Below, one piece after another: positions 45,549-57,409 of a DNA stretch of 64,000 nucleotides (its first letter is position 1; each line of letters starts with the position of its first letter). Both the position numbers and the translations under genes were made by a program. This DNA comes from Smallanthus sonchifolius (lineage: Eukaryota; Streptophyta; Magnoliopsida; Asterales; Asteraceae). The notes under the pieces were generated by a model. The model did no database searches, was not told the DNA's origin, and saw only the letters and a program-made list of their open reading frames with translations. Where the stretch lies: positions 102,283,501-102,347,500 of the forward strand of contig CM042021.1 in the NCBI GenBank assembly GCA_023525975.1, written 5' to 3'.

Positions 45549-46152
45549 AGAAATAAAGATGGGAACAGATTCCAACAAAGTAAGGAACACGTAAGATGCT
45601 ACCGGTGTAACGATTTTCGACACTTCAAACATGAATGTCCAAAATGGGAAAAGAAAGAGAAAGCAAACCTGATCCGGCATGAGGATGATGAACCTACATT
45701 GTTGTGAAGATAAACCGGATCTCAAAGAAAGATTGAAGACCTCACTTAAACTAAGTTTAGTTTAAGGGGGAGTATTAAACATATTAAACTAAACTATTAT
45801 TAAGTTTTAGTATAAACCTAAGTTAGTGTTACTATTTGTATTATTATCATATAACCTAAGATAGGGTTGAGATGGATTAACCGACACAACCTTTGTATGG
45901 GTTTAAATACCCACCAAACTCCTTCATTTGAACGTAATGTTAAGTGTGTGTAATTAGTGTGTGTTTTTTATTCTCTCTATCCCAACAAATTTGACATGTT
46001 CACCCATTATCATGTTCCATGCGGTAAAAGTTACTGACTCGTTACCCTTTGTGTAGAAACGCGTATGTAAAAGCAAAAAGTACTGGTTCAAAAGGAGGAG
46101 TACACAAGCATAACACAAGGAGCAATAAAATCTGTGAAAAGGAGGAATTTTT

Positions 46153-46970
46153 TGTTAGGATTCAGTGGTGATCAGTTTGACTTTTGTAAAAACGGGTTTT
46201 GACAGAGAAATTAATTAATTCAGTTAATTAATAAATACGTAATGGAAAATAAAATCATAACCTATTTAACAGCACTGATAAACCGAACAGGATCTGGTTA
46301 TGGACACGCAAACACAAAAACAAACAATTAATCTACTGATGAGATTAATTATACCTTAGTGGTTAATGATTAACCGGTTGAGACACCGAGGTACAACGAA
46401 CCGATGCTAGATCACGAACCGAACACGAGAGAACGGGAATCGCCGAGGTTGGCCGGAACTTGCAAAGGCAGGAGCAATCCCTGCTAGCTGCTTCACGAAT
46501 TTGCCAAAGAAGGAAAAATCGATTTCTTGTTTGGCTTTGTTTCTTGTTTGGCGACTCACAAAAACCAAAAGAAAACAAAAGTTTTCTTTTCTTATTTTTT
46601 GATTGCCGTTCAAAACGAATTTTATAGATATATATTGATATTTTAAAACCAAACCCTAAAATATAATATAACCCTATTAAATCACCACCGGGCCAAAAAC
46701 CCAATAGTTAATGACAAGCCCGAAACCATTTAATTTGTTTTAATAAAAGATTAAAACAAATAAATATAAATTATTATTTGTAAACCTGTATAAATAATAA
46801 ATCCCGTGTAACAAATATATATAAAATATATCGTCTCGCTAACAGTTCGTAATTACCAGTTAAGCGGGTTAAGTGGATTTAAATGTTCGTTGCCCTAGGT
46901 GTAACTCTTACTGGTCACAACTCAGTTAGTAGCGTTAAATAATTGGGACCGAACATATATATTTCCAACA
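46153..46970 (-). repeat. 3' LTR of the minus-strand Copia element
   Basis: Plus-strand start TGTTAGGATTCAG (TGTTGGG in the partner), end TTTCCAACA. ORFs inside it are duplicated in the other LTR and look non-coding. Confidence 0.92.
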
Positions 46971-47828
46971 GTCTCCCACTTGGACGGTATTCGATTAAGT
47001 TCCTTAACGCAAACAACCAGAGGTGCTCTAGCTGCACATGGTTACCCCTAACAAGGTATGACACTTTAAAGTCATTAACCAAATATCTCGGTGTTAGTAA
47101 CAGCTAACTAAAGCAAGACAATAGACTTATGACAATAGTTGTCATTCATCCATTCCGTATAAAACATCAATTAAATCAATGACACATGGATTTAGTTCAT
47201 TCTCATATGGCGTTCAATTATTATTGTTCTCGATCAAGAATCAAAGTGGTCCAATCAAACACACAGTAAGTTTGGGTAAGGCCTTACACTTCACCAGTTT
47301 GAATCAACGAGGGCGCCACGATGCCTATCTGTTACATATAATGTAAGAATACAGAATCCCTTATTGACTACATACAACTCCCACTGAACTTTAGAACTAT
47401 TCCTAATCAAAGTCTTTATGACTGGCAGTTACGTGACAGCGTTTGACAGTGATTAAAGAATGGTTCTTGGTAAACGGCAGTTCTAGTACGTATCTCAGGT
47501 CAGAGGATACTAATGAGTATACCAATAGCAAAACATCTTATGACAAAGATCCATGAAGATGATTTGATGCGAGATACATCCAACGTCATTCAAAATGAGG
47601 CATGTGAAGTTCGGAGTCAACTCCTTGAGCCGAAGTTTGGAAAAGTCTTAATTCAGAGACGGTCCCACGAGTCTGACCGACTATGGATAATTAAGAATAC
47701 AAGATTCATGGATTAAACGTATTAAAATCGAACACAGTTATAAGAATTCATAATTGCTTTTAAATCAGTAAACCAAAAAGAATTCAAAAGTACAACTGTT
47801 TAATTGTTCACACATTCAAAATACTAAA

Positions 47829-48981
47829 TTAAAACATATCACTAGCAAATCTAAGACCAATAGCATCTCTGTGAAGATCATGCTTGTCCTGAGTCATGGG
47901 CTTAGTAAACGGGTCCGCTAGGTTTTGATCTGTGTCTACTTTGCTTATCATGATGTCACCACGTCCCATAATTTCCTGTATATTGTGGAAGCCTGCGTCA
48001 ATGTAACATCTTACAGTGAGCTCTTCTTCCACTCCTCCAAATATTAAGAACATGTCTTTAGTCCTTCTCAAGTACTTCAAGATGCTCTTGACTGCAGTCC
48101 AATGGGCAATGCCAGGACTTTGCTGAAAACGACTGGCCATGCTTAAAGCATACGAGACGTCAGGCCTAGTACATAACATAGCATACATGATAGAACCAAT
48201 CATCGAAGCATATGGAATTGCTTCCATACGCTTGGTTTCAATGTCCGTTGAAGGAGATTGCGATTTGTTCAGAACGGTTCCTTTAGTCATAGGAACACCT
48301 CCTTTCTTGGAGTTTTCCATATGAAAGTGTGCCATGACTTAGCCCTAGAAGCCGCTTAGATCTATCCCTGTAGATGTTGATTCCTAGAATGTAAGCTGCT
48401 TCTCCAAGATCTTTCATTGCAAAACAAGATCCTAACCATTGTTTGACTTTGTCAAGCACAGGGATGTTGCTTCCAATGATCAGTATATCATCCGCATACA
48501 AGATGAGAAATGATATAGTGCTCCCACTAGCCTTTCTGTAAACACAAGGCTCATCTTCATTCTTGACAAAACCAAATTCTTTGATTTTCTGATAAAAATG
48601 AAGATTCCAGATTCGAGATGCCTGTTTAAGTCCATAAATGGACTTATTCAGTTTGCAAACCCTACTAGGATACTTTAGATCAACAAAACCGTCAGGCTGA
48701 ACCATATAGACATCTTCAGAGAGATGTCCATTAAGAAAAGCGGTTTTGACATCCATTTGCCATATCTCGTAATCATGGTACGCGGCTATGGCAAGCAGTA
48801 TCCTGATCGATTTGATCATAGCAACGGGTGAGAAAGTTTCATCATAGTCAATACCTTGAGTTTGAGTGAAACCCTTTGCAGCTAGCCGTGCTTTATAGGT
48901 TTGTACATTACCATGCATGTCGGTTTTTCTTTTAAAAATCCATTTGCTCCCTATTGCCCGAGAACCGGGGGGGTAGTTCAA
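47829..48981 (-). pseudogene. Copia reverse transcriptase and RNase H, broken
   Basis: The RT blocks GSKWIFKRKTD, YDETFSPVA, WQMDVKTAFLNG, SIYGLKQASR and YADD (catalytic) are readable from 48981 down. The frame is lost upstream at a run of seven C (about 48967-48973), where one extra C separates it from its N-terminus, and again near 48340 ahead of the RNase H part. RNase H is also internally deleted: about 100 residues are missing between CYIDAGF and NIQEIMGRGD. The tail LADPFTKPMTQDKHDLHR is normal for the family. Confidence 0.88.
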
Positions 48982-49060
48982 TCAAGTCCCAAACCTAATT
49001 ATCACGCATAGATTGCATCTCGGCGTTCATGGCTTCAAGCCATTTCTCGGATTCAGGATC

Positions 49061-50482
49061 TTAGATAGCAGATTTGTAGTTTGTAGGTTCGTCATTTGAC
49101 TCAGCTACTAACAGGACTTTAGAAGCTTCAGGATGCCATAGGTATCTATTAGGTTCTTTACAAGACCTGCTACTTCTGCGAACGCTTGTGTTTATGTCTG
49201 ATTCATCAGCAACAACTTCTTGTTGATCAGATGCTCTGACTTCCTCAGCGGTTGTTTGTGTTTCTTGAATTTCTTCAAGATCCATAATATTATTTCCGGT
49301 TCCTCGATTTAGAAGATCTTCCTCGAGAAAGCGCCATTTCCTTTTGATGGAAACAATGTTTGCATCAGGATGATAGAAATAATATCCGCTTTTGTTGTAG
49401 TAACCGACGAAAACAACTTTTTCGCCTCTGGGATCAAGCTTGTCATCAGAATCGCTGGTGACATATGCATCACATCCCCATACTCTAAGGTAAGACAAAC
49501 TGGGTTTAAACCCGTGCCATATCTCATATAGGGTTTTGTCCACCTTCTTAGTCAGTGCCAGATTTACAAGGCGGGCGGCGGTCATAAGAGCATAACTCCA
49601 GAAGGAGTGAGGCAAGTTAGTTATACACATCATCGATCGAACCATATTAAGTAGGGTTCGATTTCTCCTCTCGCTCACGCCATTAAGTTGGGGTGTGCGA
49701 GGAGGAGTAGGCAGAGAAATAATTCCGTGCTCCTTCAGATGATTAAGAAATTCTAAGCTGAGATACTCGCCTCCTCGATCTGATCGAAGTGTCTTAATAG
49801 ATTTATCGAGTTGTTTCTCTACTTCGTTTTGAAACTCTTTGAACTTTTCAAATGTTTCATTCTTGTGTTTCATAAGATAGACATAAGCATATCGACTATA
49901 ATCGTCAATAAATGAAACGAAGTATCTTTCATGATTTCTAGACATGGTTCTGAAAGGGCCACACACATCAGTGTGTATAAGGCCTAGCAGATCCTTGGCT
50001 CATTCACCAACATGGGTGAAGGGGTTCTTTGTGAGTTTGCCAGCTAAACAAGACTCGCAATTATCAAATGAGTCATGTCTGGTAGGTTCAAGAATTCCCT
50101 CGGATTGGAGTCTTTTAATGCGTGTCTTGCTTATGTGGCCAAGTCGACAATGCCATAGAAAAGTATCATTAATGCCAGATTTGATACGTTTAGAAAGATT
50201 ATATATGTTATTGTCAGTTTGAACGTCAATCTCATAAATACCGCTTTGAGGTTTAGCCTCAAAATAAAAGATATCATTTAAGTAGGCAGAAATAGCAATA
50301 CCATTAAAAACGTACTTAAATCCTAGTTTAAACAATAAAGAAACTGAAATAATTTTTCTGGTTAAACCAGGTGCAAACAAACAATTGTTCAAAACAACCA
50401 CAAGGCCAGAAGGACATGAGAGATGATATGTTCCAGTTGCAAGAACTGGTACTGTTTTCCCATCACCAACGATGAGCTCCAT
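49061..50482 (-). pseudogene. Copia GAG-pre-integrase and integrase
   Basis: From 50482 down the frame shows TYHLSCPSGLVVVLNNC, the HCRLGH and CESCLAGK zinc-binding parts of integrase, then one in-frame TGA at 50000-50002, then the catalytic core (FIDDYSRYAYVY, SDRGGEYLS, QLNGVSERRNRTLL) and RVWGCDAYV. Both sides of the stop are in the same frame. The catalytic Asp, Asp and Glu are present. Confidence 0.88.
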
Positions 50483-50499
50483 GTCGCCTTGTTTCAGCT

Positions 50500-50851
50500 T
50501 CCTCTAACTTTTAGGCTCGTGCAAGACATTAATGATGTGGTATCCACATCCAGTATCAAATATTCATGTGCTACTAGAAACAGTAAAAATTTCAATAACA
50601 TAAATGAGAATACCTGAAGAGGTGCCCTCACCACTGGCCCTCTGCAGCTTCGGCTTGGCTAGATATTCAGGACAGTTACGTTTCCAGTGCCCCATTTTGT
50701 TGCATTCAAAGCATTGGCGCTCCTCAGGAGGGGGTGCTTTTGAAGCTTTCTTGTTATTGTTGGTGGCAGGCTTGGCAGCAACATTAATCTTCTTCTTGCC
50801 TTTGCTATTATAACCTCTTTTCTTGGGGTTAGGTTTTTTTAACACCATCAT
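50500..50851 (-). pseudogene. Copia nucleocapsid zinc knuckle and protease remnant
   Basis: Lys-rich stretch, then CFECNKMGHWKRNC (CX2CX4HX4C), then after a stop at 50564 a short FDTGC protease motif. The frame differs from upstream gag because of a shift in an A-run at about 50840. Confidence 0.82.
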
Positions 50852-51494
50852 ATCTGACCATCAGAACTTGATTTTTCTTTCCTTGGATATTCATCTCGGC
50901 CGTTTTGAGCATACCATGTAGCTCGGCCACTGTCTTCTCCAATCCATTCATGTTGAAATTCATTACGAATTGAGCATAGGAACTTGGGAGAGAGTTTAAG
51001 ATGAAATCAGTAGCCATGTCATCCTTCATGGGTTATCCAAGTTTGTTCATCTGGTTGATGTACCCTTTCATCTTAAGTACATGAGCACTAACAGGCGTGC
51101 CCTCTTGCATCGTGTAGCGAATGAGCTGAGACATGGTTTCATAGCATTCTTGTCAGGCTTGTTTCAGGAACATGCCCTTAAGTTGCTCAATCATGTCAAA
51201 GGCACTCAGGTCCTCCATGCTCTTTTGGAGCTCACGGGACATGCAGGCTAGCATAAGGCAGGCCACCTCAGTGGCATCATCTCTTTGTTTTTCCTAGGCC
51301 TTACGAGCGGCAGCCGTGTTACCATCGGGTGCCTCAGGGACGGGTGCATCGAGAACATAGAGCTTCTTGGCCATCTTGAGAACTATTCTCAGATTGCACT
51401 GCCACGAGAGAAAGTTGGTGTTATCCAGCTTTTCATTCTCAAGGATAGACTTAAGAGCGAAGGAGTTATTAGTATTATTATTTTCAGTAGACAT
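50829..51494 (-). pseudogene. Copia gag, minus strand
   Basis: The frame starts at ATG 51494, is interrupted by a TAG at about 51294 and others up to 51030, and ends at 50829. Recognisable parts are LDNTNFLSWQCNLRIVL and DFILNSLPSSYAQFVMNFNMNG, typical of Copia gag. Confidence 0.82.
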
Positions 51495-52880
51495 CTGTCA
51501 AGATAAGCAAAGAAAATAAATTAGTATAAAGAAAGTGAAAAATCCTTATTAATTTATGACCCAATTACAGAAATTAGAATAAGGAGTGAGAATCTAGCTA
51601 AATCAGTCACTAATGGTAGTTGTGGCATACAACATTAGTAAGTGGGTAACTAGACTGACAATTAGTGTCAATTGTGGAAAGATGCACAACTCTCGTGTAT
51701 GAGGCCGCTAAGACAAGACATGTCTATGCATTGATACGTTTAGCCTCATCTATGCCCACTTTTAATCTCTTGACAGCTGGGGCATGTAACAAGAGAGAAA
51801 AGTAATAGTCGTCCTAAAACAGGTACTTGCGGAAGGGCCGGATGTGTCAACGAAACCCTTGCGCCTTGGAAGGATAAACTACGACATCCAGTGCGGTGAT
51901 GTGGCTCCAAACACCGATGTTTCGTTTTATGCTCCAAGTGTTCCTTATAATAGGATAGCATAGACCATTGGTTTTAAATATGGGTTCCAATTTTAGTGTT
52001 TACCGAATAGGGTCAAACATAACGAATGATTAAATCATATGTGTGTTGTAAAAGCCAGTTTTACTATTTAAAGTCATGACAAATTTGATGAACCATTTCA
52101 TCTCTCAGGACACTTAATTTTAAATAACCTATTAAAACTAAGTTTGTCGCGACTTGAATAGCCAGTTAATAGTTGAAAACTATTAAGTTATAAGTTTTGA
52201 AATTAAATTTAGTTTAAATTGCAAAACTTTAGCGGTTATTTATTTTATAAAAACAAGCCAGTTGTTATTTTTATAAAATTCTACAAGTTGTAAAATTAGA
52301 ACTAGTGGTGATAGATTGTGACATTTTAAAACTCCTTTTAAAACGTTTGGTGTTTGGTTGGTTTATAATAAATTTAAGTTATAAAAATTAAAAGCAACCA
52401 TAAAGCAAATAAATATGTAAATCTTTTGGGCCAAGTTTGTTTGATCTTGCTAGAGCCAGTTAGCAAGACCAAACGGGTCACGGGGTCCACAAAATTAAAA
52501 CAACCACAAGGATGGACTTTCGTGCATCTAGTCATCTCGGATGACTCCCACTAAATCCATGATTCCTGTTGCGTCTTCAGATTTGTCTTCGGGTTTTTAT
52601 TACATTACATAAAATAAAAAAACCTATTCTATTACAACTTTGAGCTATCAAAAACTGAATAATAAACACAAACAACTCAATCACATGGGTCGGGCCAGAT
52701 TTACATATTCAACACAATCACATACGGGCAATATATTTGGTCAAATAAAATAAAAAACGATCAAATTAATAAATAAAAAAAATTGCCCAAAAAAACAGAT
52801 CAGATCAGAAACTTCAAGAAGTTAAAGTTTGTGATTAATCTAACCGGTGAAACCATACCGGTTCCGATTTGCATGTTATA
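51495..52880 (-). other. Leader of the Copia element between LTR and gag
   Basis: Non-coding. A diverged relative of part of this leader (the GACCCAATT.. to GGGTCAAA block) appears alone at 56598-57100. Confidence 0.6.
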
Positions 52881-52881
52881 A

Positions 52882-52898
52882 CCCAGGCTCTGATACCA
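52882..52898 (-). other. Primer-binding site of the Copia element
   Basis: Minus strand TGGTATCAGAGCCTGGG, one base from the right LTR. Confidence 0.9.
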
Positions 52899-52899
52899 C

Positions 52900-53707
52900 T
52901 GTTGGGATTCAGTGGTGATCAGTTTGACTTTTGTAAAAACGGGTTTTGACAGAGAAATTAATTAATTTAGTTAATTAATAAATACGCAGCGGAAAATAAA
53001 ATCATAACCTATTTAACAGCACTGACAAACCGAACAGGATCCGGTTATGAACACGCAAACACAAAAACAAACAATTAATCTACTGATGAGATTAATTATA
53101 CCTTGGTGGTTAATGATTAACCGGTTGAGACACCGAGGTACAACGAACCGATGCTAGATCACGAACCGAACGGGAATCGCCGAGGTTGGCCGGAACTTGC
53201 AAAGGCAGGAGCAATCCCTGCTAGCTGCTTCACGAATTTGCCAAAGAAGGAAAAATCGATTTCTTGTTTGGCTTCGTTTCTTGTTTGGCGACTCACAAAA
53301 ACCAAAAGAAAACAAAAGTTTTCTTTTCTTATTTTTTGATTGCCGTTCAAAACGAATTTTATAGATATATATTGATATTTTAGAACCAAGCCCTAAAATA
53401 TAATATAACCCTATTAAATCATCACTGGGCCAAAAACCCAATAGTTAATGACAAGCCCGAAACCATTTAATTTGTTTTAATAAAAGATTAAAACAAATAA
53501 ATAAAAATTATTATTTATAAACCTGTATAAATAATAAATCTCATGTAACAAATATATATAAAATATATCGTCTCGCTAACAGTTCGTAATTACCAGTTAA
53601 GCGGGTTAAGTGGATTTAAATGTTCGTTGCCCTAGGTGTAACTCTTACGGGTCACAACTCAATTAGTAGCGTTAAATAATCAGGACCGAACATATATATT
53701 TCCAACA
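52900..53707 (-). repeat. 5' LTR of the minus-strand Copia element
   Basis: 808 bp, plus-strand start TGTTGGGATTCAG and end TTTCCAACA. Nearly identical to the left LTR except a 10-bp indel and scattered changes. Confidence 0.92.
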
Positions 53708-54150
53708 ATTTTGATATCAGTTTTGCTGATGTAACTTGCTTCTTCTAAACTACAAAGCCAAAAAGCACATGGATCACAAAATCATAGCAAATACAAAAAA
53801 TGGAATCATTTCCAACGGTCAGTGTATTTTGTTTTAGCCTCTGCATTAGCCTCTATATTTTATTTTATTTTCTGCATTGTTTTTTTAAATTCTACAATTT
53901 CTTTTTAAATTCTGCAATGTTTTTCTAAATTCTGCACCGGTTTTTGTAAATGCCTTTGACTTTGACTTTGTGAACTGGTAGTTTTATTACATTAATATGA
54001 ATGACGGAGAAGAAACAAGTATGATAACAACAAAACTATCTGCCTGAGTTTTTATAAACTACCTTTGACTTTGAGTTTGACTTTGTGAATAGCAAATTCT
54101 TGATATCAAGACTCTTCAAGTAAAAGAAGCCTTAAGAGTAGAGATATCAT
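53708..54150. other. No gene recognised
   Basis: AT-rich flank with a short repeat AAATTCTGCAATG (53880-53945). Continuous with the flank left of 46153. Confidence 0.5.
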
Positions 54151-55085
54151 CCATTTGACCCGTTACCATTTTCACCTAAACCCATATTAATCCTGAACCC
54201 ATTTGACCCGTTACCAACCCATTTTTATGTTTTTTATCCTTTTTTTGCTGTTTTTTTATGTATTAATATTGTACGAATATGCGGGTCAACCCAACCCGAA
54301 GCCATTTGACCCGTTACCATTTTCACCCAAACCCAAGTTGACCCGAACCCATTTGACCCGTTACCGTTTGTATTTAGTGATGTTTTTTCTTTTATTTTTC
54401 TGTTTTTTAACTGTTTTTTTAGGGATGAGCATTTGGTACCGAGTACCGGTACCGGTACCGATACTGTACCGGTACCATACCGATAGATTCGGTACCGGTA
54501 CCGGTACCCATTTTTACATAAATTCGTTACCGGTATTTTTGGTACCGGTACATACCGGTGCAATACCGATACCTATAGAGATGAACATTTTGTAACAAAT
54601 ACCGGTACCGTACCGATGCCGTACCGAGCCGGTACCGGTATCCACTTTTCCACAAATTCGGTACCCGGTACGGTACCGATCTCATCCCTACTTTTTTTTG
54701 TTTATTTTTTTTGCTGTTTTCATTTTTGTTTTTATTTATCTTTTTTGTTTTTTTACTGTTTTTTATAGTTTTATTTTTTGTTTTTTTTGCTTTTTTGTTG
54801 TTTTTTAATCTATTTTTTCTGTTTTATTATGTATGAATAGGCGGGTCAACCGAACCCATTTGACCCGTTACCATTTTCACCCAAACCCATGTTGACCTGA
54901 ACCCATTTGACCCGTTACCAATCCATTTTTTTATTTTTTTATCCGTTTTTTATTTGCTTTTTTACTGTTTTTTAGGTATGATTATTGTATGAATATGCGG
55001 GTCAACCCAACCCGAACCCATTTGACCTGTTACTATTTTCACCCAAACCCATGTTGACCTGAACCCATTTGACCCTAACCCATTT
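54151..55085 (+). repeat. CATTTGACCCGTTACCA dispersed tandem repeat, split by a MITE
   Basis: Three to four copies of a unit combining CATTTGACCCGTTACCA, TTTTCACCCAAACCCA and GCGGGTCAACCCAACCCG, separated by T-rich runs. The MITE at 54420 divides it. Confidence 0.7.
54420..54690. mobile_element. hAT-type MITE rich in GGTACC palindromes
   Basis: Ends are TAGGGATGAGC and CTCATCCCTA. The interior has more than 15 GGTACCG/CGGTACC words in both orientations. The flanks are T-rich, so the 8-bp target duplication (TGTTTTTT/CTTTTTTT) is only approximate. Confidence 0.7.
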
Positions 55086-55189
55086 GATGTTAATTACCTT
55101 AAACGAACTTCATTAACCTCAATTGACTACTATTTATTCTAAAACAACAATAAATGACCTAGGTTGACCCTAATTGACCAAAATGAAAT

Positions 55190-56110
55190 CAAATTTGTCA
55201 ATATTGTCCAAATGAACCCTAACTGGGCATCAATCACCTCAAATGACCATAATTGACCACCAATTACACTAATGGACCATTAATCACCCCTAATATGCTG
55301 TTAATGACCCTAAGCAACTATGGTTTACCTAAAACCAACATTCAATTACCGTCATTGACCCCAACTGATCAAATTAACTCTGATTGGTCATTAATGACCA
55401 TATTAACCCTAATTGAGCATCAATGAAGCTAATTGACCCTTACTCACCTGAAACGACCATAAATTACCGTATATGAGTGTGAATAAGCATAAGTGATCAT
55501 GGATCACCCTAATATGTCGTTAATGACCCTACGCAACGACCGTTAACATTAATTGGCCATAGTTTACCTAAAAACAACGTTCAATGACCGTCATTAACCC
55601 TAACTGATCAGATTAACTCTGACTGGTCATTAATGACCATATTAACCCTAACTAAGCATCAATGAAACTATTTGACCCTTACTCACCTGAGAATTACCAT
55701 ATTTGAGTGTGAATAAGCATAAATGACCATGGATCACCGTAATATGTTGTTAATGACCCTAAGCAATGACCGCTAACCTTAACTGACTATGGTTTACCTA
55801 AAAACAACAATCAATGACCATCATTGACTATAACTGACCAGATTAACTATGATTAGTCAATAATGACCCATTTAACCTTATTTGAGCATCAATGACGCTA
55901 ATTAACCCTTACTCACCTGAAGAGATCATAAATTACCCTATCTGAACGTCAATAAGCATAAGTGACCATGATAACCCTATCCTAATAAATAATTATTGTA
56001 ATTGACCATCAATCACCCTAATATATTGTTAATGACCCTAAGCGATGACCGCTAACCTTAATTAACCATCATTGACCTCAACTGACCAAATTAACTCTAC
56101 TTCGTCATAA
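55190..56110 (+). repeat. Diverged tandem array, about 220-235 bp unit, TGACC-rich
   Basis: The anchor TTAATGACCCTA(A/C)GCAA recurs near 55300, 55520, 55750 and 56030. Within each unit TGACC or TGATC words recur about every 10-13 bp. No coding potential. Confidence 0.7.
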
Positions 56111-56309
56111 CTTGATGTATACATACTTATTAATTTTCATGATGTAAATTTATTCTATAAATAAATTTTTATTATTTATTAGAAATCTTAAAAAGCTAAC
56201 TCTTTCTTAAAAATATTTCATTAAATATACAACATTCTAATTTCTATAAAGTTTAATTTATATAAAATGTCATAAAAATATTTTTTTTTCTTGATTGCTT
56301 CTTCCCTCC

Positions 56310-57113
56310 TAATTTTGGATATCCGAAATTTTGGATATTCGAAATTTTGGATATCCGAATTTTCGGATTCGGATAGTGATTTTCGGATAATTCAGATATC
56401 CGAATATCCGAAATATTATGTGTATATATACTTTTTAATTGTTTTTATAATTTAAAAATAAGAAAATTTGAATCGAAACCCGAAATATTATATTTATATA
56501 TGTATATTTTCAATCGTTTTTTAAAGTTTTTAATTGTTTTTATAATTTAAAAATATTATATTTATATATTTTTTCGGATATCTGTTTCACTATCCGTATG
56601 ACCCAATTGCAAAAAAAAAATATATAATTGAGAATGAGATCCCGGTTCACCATAACTCAGTGAATGGCTGAGCACTCTCTATGGCACGGCTAGGTAGGTG
56701 GGTAACGATTACCAATTGTGTCAACTACACAATTCTCGGTTTTAGGGGCATGACGAGTATTGTCACGCTTGGATACGTTTCCCTCAACTACGTCCACTTA
56801 AACGACTTAAGTGATATTTGTCTTTCAATTGTAACCGTAGAGCCGACCTAAGTAACCTAGGAATCGCGGCTTTACTTTCAACCAAAACCGTACGGACGGA
56901 TGCAAGATAATTCACTTACACCGGGGGTTCGAATAGATCAGTTGAAGTGTTACAATTTAGGGTGGCGCAGAAATATCGATTTTAATTTGGAATTTGCTTA
57001 AATGTTTTAATTTATTGATTAGGGTCAAAAACATTTTGGACGACTTGGAGCATGATCCAAGTCGTGCAATTTTAGTAAACCGTTTTTACTAATTTAGTTC
57101 GTTTGAACACCCC
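56310..57113. mobile_element. Second GGATATCC-type MITE, damaged, with inserted Copia leader
   Basis: 56320-56600 repeats the TTCGGATATCCGAA and AT-rich parts of the element at 22955. The right terminus GTTTGAACACCCCTA is at about 57113. Between them, 56598-57100 is a diverged copy of Copia leader without LTRs. Confidence 0.6.
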
Positions 57114-57409
57114 TACCATAGCCCTACAAACAGAAGTAAAATATGCAAACAAAATGTTCATCTTACTATGTTTGTTGTTTCAATATTTTTATTATTGATA
57201 CTTTTGATGGTAATTTATTTCAAATGACAAGATGAGGATGATCAAAACAAAGAGTATGAAGACATGGAAGATATGACAATTGCAAATAACGAAAACGATA
57301 TACAAGTGGAGATAGAAACGAGAATTTGGAAAATGACCCGAATTAGAAAAAGCAACAGGTTTGATTTAATTATCTATACCCTGTATTTAGCTTGTTATTG
57401 ATTAACTAT

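Larger units (their letters stand above)
43508..45987 (+). mobile_element. Gag-only Copia-type LTR element (TR-GAG)
   Basis: LTRs at 43508-43741 and 45773-45987 share AAACATATTAAACTAAAC and CTCTCTATCCCAA. A primer-binding site (43744-43755) follows the first and a purine tract AAGGGGGAG precedes the second. Inside are a leader with 57-bp tandem repeats and one gag gene. There is no protease, integrase or RT. The left LTR lacks the first few bases seen in the right one (TATT), so its edge is damaged and no target duplication is visible. Confidence 0.85.
46153..53707 (-). mobile_element. Ty1/Copia element, complete in structure, decayed in coding
   Basis: LTRs at 46153-46970 and 52900-53707 (818 and 808 bp; the left has 10 extra bases) end TTTCCAACA on the plus strand. 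On the minus strand a primer-binding site lies inside the right LTR and a purine tract (AAGTGGGAGAC) beside the left LTR. The flanks share ATTTT, allowing for a T-run slip. Gag, protease remnant, integrase, RT and RNase H lie between in Copia order (integrase before RT). Many stops and frameshifts mean it cannot move by itself. Confidence 0.92.

Noticed and set aside
46363..46704. Minus-strand ORFs of about 80-110 codons
   Set aside because: They recur at 53154-53441 because both lie in the LTRs of the same Copia element; they resemble no protein.
54203..54595. 130- and 109-codon ORFs rich in Tyr/Arg/Thr/Pro/Val
   Set aside because: They are generated by the CATTTGACCCG repeat and the GGTACC-rich MITE.
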